This document shows positions 1 to 5,199 of a stretch of 5,199 nucleotides of DNA, piece by piece. The DNA lies in NCBI GenBank assembly GCA_002331565.1, contig DCZC01000043.1:1-5199 (forward strand), read 5' to 3'. The first letter of the stretch is position 1. Every line of letters starts with the position of its first letter. A model generated the notes under the pieces. The model was not told where the DNA came from. It worked only from the letters and a program-made list of their open reading frames with translations, and ran no database searches. The DNA comes from Gemmatimonas sp. UBA2094. GTDB taxonomy: Bacteria; Gemmatimonadota; Gemmatimonadetes; Gemmatimonadales; Gemmatimonadaceae. A program made the translations under genes and the position numbers.

Positions 1-1523
1 CCCGCCTGCCGAGCCGCCTGTCCGTGGGCGGGGTGGCCGCCGTGACCGCCGCCGAGCAGGCGCGCGTGTTCTTCGTCGATTCGAACGTGACGAGCCGCGT
101 GGCCATCGAACCACGCTCGGCGTTCGGGGTGCTGCGTCTCCAGCAGGACATCGGCCGACAGGCCTCGACGATCGGCGCGGCCTTCACCACCGTGCAGCGC
201 GATTTCGCCGGCGAGTCGTCACTGGCCGGACTCCTCCCCCATGGCGCGTATTTCGGCGGCGTCGATTGGCGCCTGCGCTTTCAGCAGGGCAAGTACGCCA
301 TCAGCGGGTTCGTGGGCGCGTCGTACATCGAAGGAGATACGGCGGCCATCCGGCGGCAGCAGCAGGCCAACGCCCGCCTCTTCCAGCGTCCCGATCGGAA
401 ACGGATGATCTTCGATCCCACCAAGCGGGCGCTGTCCGGATACTCGGCGCAACTGCGCGCCGACAAGGACGCCGGGCGCTGGATTCTCTGGGGGGCCGAA
501 GTGAAGGCCGAGTCGCCGGGGTTCGAGATCAACGACCTCGGGCGACTGCAGAGCACCGACGACATCGAGTACAACGCGGATCTGCAAGTGCGTCAGACGC
601 TTCCGGGCAAGTATTTGCAGAACTGGCGGCTGGGTTTCGAGACGCGCGGCGCCTGGAATTTCGAGGGCGCGCACCAGCTCAACACGTGGGCGCAGAACAC
701 CTCGGCGACGCTGAAGAATTTCTGGAATATCAACGTGCGGTCGACGATCCAGCTCGCTGCCATCGACGACGCGCTCACGCGCGGCGGCCCGTACATGGGC
801 ACGCCGCGGGAGTTCAAGCAGGACTTCCGCATCAACAACAACTTCGGCGCCAAGACCGGCTGGCGTCTCAACGCCGGATGGGAGGCCGACGAGTTCGGCG
901 CCACGCGCTACAACGGGGGCGGCCAGCTCACGGTGCGTCCCACGCCGCGGCTGTCGCTCTCCGCCGAGCCCACCTACCAGACGGGGATGGAACCGCGGCA
1001 GTACGTGACGCGCGTGAGCGGCGGCACGCGCACCTACGGCAACCGGTACGTCTTCGCCTTCATCGATCGCACCACCATCTCCACCCGGTTGCGCGCCAAC
1101 CTCGGCTTCTCTCCCAACCTCACGGTGGAAGCGTACGCCGAACCGTTCGTGGCGAGCGGCACCTATTCACGATACGGGGAGTTGGCGGCGGCGCGCAGCC
1201 GTCAATTGCGCGAGTATGGCACCGACGGCACCACGATCTCGCGCGATTCGGCCGGGACGCACACCATCACCGATGGTGCGTCGACGTTCACGATCAGCAA
1301 CCGCGACTTCCACGTGCTCTCGTTCCGCTCCAACGTGGTGATGCGGTGGGAGTGGACACCAGGGAGCACGGTGTTCGTGGTGTGGCAGCAGAACCGTCGC
1401 TCCGATCTGCTCTTTGGCGACCCGGCGCAGGCCCGTGAGCTCCTGCGCACCACCCAGGTGGCCGGCGACAACTTCCTGTCGGTGAAGTTCACCTACTGGA
1501 TGCCGGTGCGCTTCGGCCGCTGA
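1..1523 (+). CDS. DUF5916 family outer-membrane-type protein, C-terminal part (5'-truncated by window)
   Basis: The reading frame is open from the window edge (first whole codon at 3) to the TGA at 1521-1523, giving about 506 residues. The GTG at 24 is internal: conserved family sequence (RLPSRLSVGG) precedes it, so the true start lies upstream. Hallmarks of the DUF5916 C-terminal region are visible: SPGFEIND at 513-536, the YVFAFIDRTT segment from 1047 followed by a FSPNLTVEAYAEPF-like stretch, and a near-terminal RWEWTPGSTVFVVW segment. Alternating aromatic/polar strands and the absence of cysteine fit a beta-rich, probably outer-membrane barrel protein. Full-length members usually carry an N-terminal carbohydrate-binding (CBM9-like) domain after a signal peptide; that part is not in the window. 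The biochemical role of the family is not established, and nothing here identifies a substrate. The 3' end overlaps the convergent dehydrogenase gene by 35 bases. The family call is from remembered motifs and is fairly secure; localisation is inferred. Confidence 0.88.
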   Translation, partial: RLPSRLSVGGVAAVTAAEQARVFFVDSNVTSRVAIEPRSAFGVLRLQQDIGRQASTIGAAFTTVQRDFAGESSLAGLLPHGAYFGGVDWRLRFQQGKYAISGFVGASYIEGDTAAIRRQQQANARLFQRPDRKRMIFDPTKRALSGYSAQLRADKDAGRWILWGAEVKAESPGFEINDLGRLQSTDDIEYNADLQVRQTLPGKYLQNWRLGFETRGAWNFEGAHQLNTWAQNTSATLKNFWNINVRSTIQLAAIDDALTRGGPYMGTPREFKQDFRINNNFGAKTGWRLNAGWEADEFGATRYNGGGQLTVRPTPRLSLSAEPTYQTGMEPRQYVTRVSGGTRTYGNRYVFAFIDRTTISTRLRANLGFSPNLTVEAYAEPFVASGTYSRYGELAAARSRQLREYGTDGTTISRDSAGTHTITDGASTFTISNRDFHVLSFRSNVVMRWEWTPGSTVFVVWQQNRRSDLLFGDPAQARELLRTTQVAGDNFLSVKFTYWMPVRFGR

Positions 1524-3465
1524 CCGCAAACGCCACCAGTTCCGCCTGTTCGCCGGCGCCTGTCGCGATTACCACATATTGCACCCCGTTGCTCGCGCGA
1601 TAGGTGATGGGGTTGCTGTAGCCGCGCCCGGCCGGCAATGCATGCTGCCAGAGCACGCGCCCGCTTCGGGTGTCGAGGGCGTACAGCACATCACCGCCGC
1701 CGGTGGCGAAGATGAGGCCCGAGGCCGTGACCGTGCCACCCACCGCACCCGCCACACCGAGCGGCGGCAGCGTGACGCCGCGCAGCAGCGGATGATTCCG
1801 GATGCCGGGCGTATCCCCGAGCGGCACCTGCCACTTCCGCTTGCCGCTGTCGAGATCGATAGCCGTGAGCGTGCCATATGGCGGCTTGATGAGCGGCAGC
1901 ACGTCGGGCGGTGTGTGATCGGCCTTGCCGGAGTCAGGATCGGCCGTCACCCCCAACGCCGCGCGCGTGAGATCGACAGTGTACTCGAAGCCAATCGTGT
2001 CGTTGGGTACGCCTTTGCGAATGCGGTAGAGTGCCGGATTCTCGGTGGCCTTCACGTACAGCGTGTGCGTGGTGGGATCGTACGACGTGCTCCCCCATCC
2101 AGCGCCACCGATGTTGCCGGGCATCACAATGGTGCCCTGCTCCGAGGGCGGCGTGAAGATGGGGCCGTGCCGGTACTGCCCGAAAATCTCGAGCGCCCGC
2201 CGCCGCAGTTCCGGTGTGAAATCGATCAGGTCGCGTTCACTCACCGACTGGCGCGCGAAGGGGGCCGGATTGGTGGGCATCGGCTGAGTCGGTGACACGC
2301 GCTCACCCGGCACGTCGCTCGCCGGCACGGGACGCTCGGGTATCGGCCATACGGGTTTGCCGGTTTCGCGATCGAGCACGTAGATCCACGCCGTCTTGCT
2401 CGGCACGGCCACCACGTCGCGCGGCTTCCCGTTCCAGGTGATGGTGGCGAGCACCGGGGGTGCCGGCAGGTCGTAGTCCCACAACCCGTGATGCACGACC
2501 TGATAGTGCCAGACTCGGCGTCCCGTCTTCGCATCCAGCGCCACGACGGACTCGGCGAACAGATTGTCGCCCTTGCGATCGCCACCGTACCAGTCGTTGG
2601 TGGGCGTGGACACGGGGAGGAACACGAGCCCGCGCTTCTCGTCGAGGCTCATGGGCGCCCACACGTTGGTGTGCCCCATGACCTTCCACGACTCGTTTTC
2701 CCACGTCTCTACACCATACTCTCCGGCTTCGGGGATGGTGTGAAAGCTCCACACGCGCTTCCCGGTGTGCACATCGAACGCCTGCACGTCTCCCGGCGGA
2801 TCGTACGGATAGCGCAGACGGTCGCCCACGCCGTTCCCTACAATCACGACGTCGCCGTACACCACCGGCGGCGAGGTGTTGGTGTAGTGCAACTGATTCA
2901 CGCGGCGGCGCAGCGTGGCGGTGAGATCGATCTCGCCGTTCGCACCGAACGACGGCATCGGCTTGCCCGTGGCCGCATCGAGCGCGATCAGCTTCCAGCG
3001 GGCATTGATGAAGATGATGCGCTGCGTCTTCGACGCCCACGTGGCAACGCCGCGATGCACCAAGCCCGTGCCATTCGACGGCTGACCCACGCGCCAGATT
3101 TCCGGATCGAAACGCCAGAGCTCACGCCCGGTGCGCGCATCGAGTGCGGCCACCGCGGCATACGGCGTACTCGTCCACATCGTATCGCCGATCACGATGG
3201 GCGACGCCTGGAACTGCCCTGGACGCGCCGCCTGCCCTCCCGCCACCGGTGGCCCGTTCTTCTCGTTGATCTGCCAGCGCCACGCAATGCGCAGCGACGC
3301 AACATTCTCGCGCGTGATCGACGTGGCTCGCGAGAATCGCATGGCCCCGGCATCCCCGCTGGGGGCAGGCCAGTCGATCCGCTGGGCGAGCGCCTCGGCC
3401 AACGGCACGTGCACCAGCGGCACTTGGGCCAACGCCACCAGCACGGCGGCAGTGCGCATCTTCAT
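1489..3465 (-). CDS. Secreted PQQ-dependent dehydrogenase (glucose/alcohol dehydrogenase-like beta-propeller)
   Basis: This 658-residue quinoprotein is predicted to oxidise a sugar or alcohol in the periplasm with pyrroloquinoline quinone. The ATG at 3465 is chosen over an in-frame ATG at 3525 because a GAGGA ribosome site (3473-3477) lies 7 bases upstream and the protein then begins with a good Sec signal peptide (residues 1-27, cleavage after ALA, mature QRIDW). Repeated propeller signatures follow: ALDARTGRELW, AFDVHTGKRVW, ALDAKTGRRVW, VLDRETGKPVW, AIDLDSGKRKW and ALDTRSGRVLW. Asp330 in HHGLWDYD and Lys357 in VPSKTAW are 27 residues apart, the spacing recalled for catalytic Asp466 and Lys493 of E. 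coli Gcd. SPTQP and IFTPPS also fit that branch. It lacks the Gcd membrane helices, any CXXCH haem site and all cysteines, so it is not a quinohaemoprotein and has no methanol-dehydrogenase-type vicinal disulfide. The electron acceptor must be another protein; the divergent cytochrome lipoprotein is a candidate. The substrate cannot be assigned. Confidence 0.93.
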   Translation of the reverse strand: MKMRTAAVLVALAQVPLVHVPLAEALAQRIDWPAPSGDAGAMRFSRATSITRENVASLRIAWRWQINEKNGPPVAGGQAARPGQFQASPIVIGDTMWTSTPYAAVAALDARTGRELWRFDPEIWRVGQPSNGTGLVHRGVATWASKTQRIIFINARWKLIALDAATGKPMPSFGANGEIDLTATLRRRVNQLHYTNTSPPVVYGDVVIVGNGVGDRLRYPYDPPGDVQAFDVHTGKRVWSFHTIPEAGEYGVETWENESWKVMGHTNVWAPMSLDEKRGLVFLPVSTPTNDWYGGDRKGDNLFAESVVALDAKTGRRVWHYQVVHHGLWDYDLPAPPVLATITWNGKPRDVVAVPSKTAWIYVLDRETGKPVWPIPERPVPASDVPGERVSPTQPMPTNPAPFARQSVSERDLIDFTPELRRRALEIFGQYRHGPIFTPPSEQGTIVMPGNIGGAGWGSTSYDPTTHTLYVKATENPALYRIRKGVPNDTIGFEYTVDLTRAALGVTADPDSGKADHTPPDVLPLIKPPYGTLTAIDLDSGKRKWQVPLGDTPGIRNHPLLRGVTLPPLGVAGAVGGTVTASGLIFATGGGDVLYALDTRSGRVLWQHALPAGRGYSNPITYRASNGVQYVVIATGAGEQAELVAFAVSGRSAPASSR

Positions 3466-3472
3466 GGAATTG

Positions 3473-3477
3473 TCCTC
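3473..3477 (-). promoter_or_regulatory. Shine-Dalgarno site that fixes the start of the PQQ dehydrogenase
   Basis: On the minus strand this reads GAGGA, 7 bases before the ATG at 3465. It supports that start, which also gives a clean signal peptide, over the upstream in-frame ATG at 3525. The upstream choice would add 20 charged and proline-rich residues ahead of the signal sequence. Confidence 0.7.
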
Positions 3478-3515
3478 AAGCGAATGGTCTGCACGCCGCG
3501 GGGGAGGCGGAGAGC

Positions 3516-3560
3516 GCATGCCCAAGCATAGCGTGCGGCCACGACGCGTGCCGGCGCGAC
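3516..3560. repeat. Phased GCRTGC hexamers / imperfect 15-bp tandem repeat
   Basis: GCATGC (3516-3521), GCGTGC (3531-3536) and GCGTGC (3546-3551) start exactly 15 bases apart. The last two belong to an imperfect 15-base tandem repeat (3531-3545 and 3546-3560) matching at 12 of 15 positions. An inverted copy, GCACGC, sits at 3491-3496. The array overlaps the possible minus-strand promoter, so binding sites for a regulator are conceivable. Such words are common in GC-rich DNA, so chance is a real alternative. Confidence 0.4.
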
Positions 3561-3572
3561 TCCTCCGTGGCC
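3537..3572. repeat. Inverted repeat GGCCACG-N22-CGTGGCC
   Basis: Perfect 7-base arms at 3537-3543 and 3566-3572 flank a 22-base spacer, centred near 3554 in the divergent intergenic region. The arms do not extend in either direction. It could be an operator serving both genes, but a 7-base match in GC-rich DNA is weak evidence on its own. Confidence 0.3.
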
Positions 3573-3603
3573 TGAACCGGAGACCGGAGAGTAGTATTGT
3601 CTC

Positions 3604-3657
3604 ATGACCCGTTTCGAGTCGCTTCGTTTACACCCCCGCCCCACCGACTCCCAATGA
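3604..3657 (+). other. Possible 17-codon leader ORF coupled to the lipoprotein start
   Basis: ATG at 3604 opens a short frame encoding MTRFESLRLHPRPTDSQ and ends at TGA 3655-3657, which overlaps the lipoprotein ATG as ATGA (3654-3657). A purine-rich GGAGAG (3586-3591) lies 12 bases upstream, rather far for a ribosome site. If the TAGTAT at 3592 is a -10 element, transcription would begin at about 3604, making this a leaderless start. The lipoprotein ATG has no Shine-Dalgarno of its own (CCACCGACTCCCA precedes it), so coupling through this ORF is an attractive but unproven explanation. Confidence 0.25.
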
Positions 3658-5015
3658 TTGCGCGACTCCCACTTCCCCGCATGGTTCTCGTGGCGCTGAG
3701 CACATTGCTCGCGGCCTGCGGCGGAGGAGACAGCACCGGCACCGCGGCGCCGCTCCCCGATGGCACCTTCGCCCGCATTCAGCGCACGATTATCGAACCG
3801 CAGTGCGTGAGCTGCCACCGCAGCGGCACGAGTGACGCGCGGTCGTCGCAGCTGGTGCTGTCGGCCGATTCCTCGTACGCCCAGCTGGTGGGCATCGCCT
3901 CCACGCAGCAGTTGGCCAAGGCCGATCGGCTGTTGCGGGTGAAGCCGTATCGGGCCGACAGCTCGCTGCTGTATCACAAGCTCGCGTGGGTGCCTGGGCA
4001 TCACAGCCGGGACTACGGCACCCTCATGCCCATGGGCACGACCAAGGGGCTCACCGTGGGCCAACTCGAATACGTCCGTCGCTGGATCGAGGCCGGCGCC
4101 CCGCGGACCGGCAACGTGGTGGACACGGTCATCCTGGCCGACGCGCGCACGCAGACGGCCTCGTACACCGCGCTGGCGGCGCCGGCGGCGGGAACGGGCA
4201 TCCAACTCGGCGTGGACAGCTTCGCCGTGGCACCCACGTCGGAGCGCGAGCTGTTCGTGTACCGCGCGCTCTCGAACCCGGGCGAACTGTTCGTCACGCG
4301 CATTCAGAGCCGCATGCGCCCCGGCAGTCACCACCTGTTGCTCTACACCTTCGACGACACCCGCACGAGCTATCCCTGCAACACGCGCCCGCCGGTCAAC
4401 AGCGTGCGCGACATCCGCAACGGCGACGGCTCGCTCAACCTCGTCAACATGCTCCCCATGGCGTGCCACGTCTTCTTCGCGGGCGCCATGACCCCGGATT
4501 TCGACTTCCGGTTCCCCGCCGGCGTGGCGCTGCGCCTGCCCCCCAACGCCACGCTCGACTTCAACGTGCATTACGTGAACCGGTCGCCGGCCCCGCTGCC
4601 CGGACAGGCCAGTGCGAACCTGTACACGGTCGACAAGTCGCAGGTCACGCGCGTCGCGCGCACGCTGAATCTGGCGAACACCAGCTTCTCGCTCCCCGCG
4701 AAGCAGCGCAGCACCGTACGCACCGTGTTCACCATGGCGGCGCGCACCACCGTGCTGGCACTCACCTCGCACATGCACAGCCTGGGCGAGCGCTACGAAA
4801 TCCGCGTGCGGCGCGCCAATGGCACCGAAACCATGGTGTACGAAAACCTCGACTGGGAACATCCCGCGTTCACCACGTTCGAGACACCGCTGTTGCTCGA
4901 GGCCGGGGACGCGCTCGTGTCGGTCGTGACCTGGAACAACGTGACCGACAAGACCGTGGCCTTCGGACTGTCGGCCAACGACGAGATGAACATCATCTTC
5001 GGCTACGCGTACTGA
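3654..5015 (+). CDS. Lipoprotein: mono-haem cytochrome c fused to a copper type II (PHM/DBM-like) monooxygenase
   Basis: The 453-residue product starts with a lipoprotein signal (MIARLPLPR, hydrophobic core, lipobox LLAAC; Cys22 lipidated), anchoring it in a membrane facing the periplasm or the cell surface. Residues about 35-155 form a cytochrome c domain: haem site CVSCH (51-55), LMPMG (Met125 or Met127 as possible axial ligand) and a WIEAGAP ending. Residues about 170-453 match copper type II ascorbate-dependent monooxygenases. The CuH-type ligands are His226-His227 (GSHH) and His306 (NVHYVN). The CuM-type ligands are His373 and His375 (SHMHSLG) and Met445 (NDEMN). Family members hydroxylate a C-H bond using O2 and one-electron reductants; the attached haem may supply those electrons here (inference). 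The substrate is unknown. An in-frame TTG at 3597 would add 19 residues before the signal; ATG 3654 gives the better signal peptide. The gene is divergent from the PQQ dehydrogenase. Confidence 0.9.
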   Translation: MIARLPLPRMVLVALSTLLAACGGGDSTGTAAPLPDGTFARIQRTIIEPQCVSCHRSGTSDARSSQLVLSADSSYAQLVGIASTQQLAKADRLLRVKPYRADSSLLYHKLAWVPGHHSRDYGTLMPMGTTKGLTVGQLEYVRRWIEAGAPRTGNVVDTVILADARTQTASYTALAAPAAGTGIQLGVDSFAVAPTSERELFVYRALSNPGELFVTRIQSRMRPGSHHLLLYTFDDTRTSYPCNTRPPVNSVRDIRNGDGSLNLVNMLPMACHVFFAGAMTPDFDFRFPAGVALRLPPNATLDFNVHYVNRSPAPLPGQASANLYTVDKSQVTRVARTLNLANTSFSLPAKQRSTVRTVFTMAARTTVLALTSHMHSLGERYEIRVRRANGTETMVYENLDWEHPAFTTFETPLLLEAGDALVSVVTWNNVTDKTVAFGLSANDEMNIIFGYAY

Positions 5016-5030
5016 GGGAACCCGAGCCGG

Positions 5031-5060
5031 GCGGGGCCAGCCGTCGGCCGCTTTCCGTTA
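5031..5060 (+). terminator. Weak candidate terminator after the monooxygenase gene
   Basis: Sixteen bases after the stop codon, GCGG (5031-5034) can pair with CCGC (5048-5051) and CC (5037-5038) with GG (5046-5047), leaving a two-base bulge and a 7-base loop. CTTTCCGTTA follows. The stem is short and interrupted and the T-tract is poor, so this is only a possible intrinsic terminator. Confidence 0.2.
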
Positions 5061-5078
5061 CGCCCCCGACTCGCCGGC

Positions 5079-5104
5079 GGGCGCTCCGGGCGCTAAATCA
5101 TGCT
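5079..5104 (+). promoter_or_regulatory. Short direct repeat and possible -10 element before the last gene
   Basis: GGGCGCT occurs at 5079-5085 and again at 5088-5094, a 9-base period. The following AT-rich TAAATC (5094-5099) is a poor -10 candidate (3 of 6 consensus positions). No Shine-Dalgarno precedes the ATG at 5105. If this is the promoter, the transcript would begin at or very near the start codon. Confidence 0.25.
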
Positions 5105-5199
5105 ATGCGCCTTCCCCTTCGCTTCCTCCTCGCTGGCGCGCTCTCGGGCGCGCTGAGCCCCCTCGGCCTGCACGCGCAGGCCGCCCCGGCCGCGGCACG
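5105..5199 (+). CDS. Start of a secreted protein (signal peptide only; 3'-truncated by window)
   Basis: ATG at 5105 opens a frame that stays open to the window edge (31 whole codons). The peptide has a basic start (MRLPLR), a hydrophobic core (FLLAGALSGALSPLGL) and a small-residue cleavage region (HAQA followed by Ala/Pro), which is a typical Sec signal peptide cut near residue 24-26. The nearby ATG at 5100 is in another frame and meets a stop after 18 codons, so 5105 is preferred. The mature protein is outside the window, so no function can be given. It lies 89 bases after the monooxygenase gene on the same strand, so co-transcription is possible but unproven. Confidence 0.65.
   Translation, partial: MRLPLRFLLAGALSGALSPLGLHAQAAPAAA

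Larger units (their letters stand above)
3466..3653. promoter_or_regulatory. Divergent intergenic control region
   Basis: These 188 bases separate the start of the minus-strand PQQ dehydrogenase from the plus-strand lipoprotein and must hold both promoters unless transcription enters from elsewhere. On the minus strand TATGCT (complement of 3525-3530) is a possible -10 element, with no convincing -35. On the plus strand TAGTATTG (3592-3599) is a possible -10 element; it also resembles the TAnnTTTG box of Bacteroidetes. Between them lie GCRTGC hexamers at 15-base steps and a 7-base inverted repeat. The promoter role follows from gene layout; the individual elements are weak. Confidence 0.5.

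Noticed and set aside
490..495. A run of six G that might mark a frameshift in the DUF5916 gene
   Set aside because: The frame and family motifs continue on both sides (SPGFEIND follows directly at 513), so there is no sign of a shift.
266..1438. A 390-codon plus-strand frame inside the DUF5916 gene
   Set aside because: It lies in another frame of a gene with clear DUF5916 signatures and its translation is Arg/Ala-rich without motifs.
3465..3525. The longer start (ATG 3525) for the PQQ dehydrogenase
   Set aside because: It would place 20 proline- and charge-rich residues before the signal peptide and lacks the well-spaced GAGGA found before ATG 3465.
2488..3531. A 347-codon plus-strand frame opposite the PQQ dehydrogenase
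   Set aside because: Low-complexity His/Arg-rich translation with no family motif, covered by a convincing gene on the other strand; treated as a shadow.
3577..3590. Tandem CCGGAGA-CCGGAGA before the lipoprotein gene
   Set aside because: Two copies of a 7-base word in GC-rich DNA, part of which may simply be a purine-rich ribosome-binding stretch; too little to call a repeat element.
3804..3818. Reading the CXXCH motif as a chance match rather than a haem site
   Set aside because: The motif sits after a lipoprotein signal and is followed by the LMPMG and WIEAGAP features of small cytochrome c domains, so a true haem site is more likely.
3462..4862. A 466-codon open frame antisense to the monooxygenase gene
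   Set aside because: Its translation is Arg/His/Gly/Ala-rich with no recognisable domain, signal or repeat pattern. It is a shadow frame of GC-rich codon bias opposite a gene with clear motifs.

Overview
The window is GC-rich, densely coding DNA from a Gram-negative (diderm) bacterium. A DUF5916 outer-membrane-type protein, a lipoprotein whose lipobox cysteine is followed by a Gly-rich stretch (LLAAC-GGGDS), and Sec signal peptides ending in the style of 'LHAQA' together suggest Gemmatimonadota or a similar soil/aquatic phylum. This placement is inferred from protein style; no rRNA or marker gene is present.

Layout from left to right. (1) Positions 1-1523, + strand: the C-terminal part of a DUF5916 family protein, its N-terminus lying outside the window. 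(2) Positions 1489-3465, - strand: a complete, secreted PQQ-dependent dehydrogenase of the glucose-dehydrogenase-like beta-propeller type. It converges on gene 1 and overlaps its 3' end by 35 bases. (3) Positions 3466-3653: a divergent intergenic region with phased hexamer repeats, an inverted repeat, possible promoter elements for both directions and a 17-codon leader ORF. (4) Positions 3654-5015, + strand: a lipoprotein joining a mono-haem cytochrome c domain (CXXCH) to a copper type II monooxygenase module of the PHM/DBM type, with all six expected copper ligands visible. (5) Positions 5016-5104: a short gap with a weak stem-loop and a direct repeat. (6) Positions 5105-5199, + strand: the signal peptide of a further secreted protein, cut by the window end.

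All four proteins are predicted to act outside the cytoplasm. The most interesting unit is the divergent pair of genes 2 and 4. One is a quinoprotein that oxidises an alcohol or sugar and needs an external electron acceptor. The other is a tethered cytochrome fused to a copper monooxygenase that needs an electron donor. A shared periplasmic electron circuit is plausible but is inference from gene order and chemistry only. No tRNA, rRNA, CRISPR array, insertion sequence or phage feature was seen.
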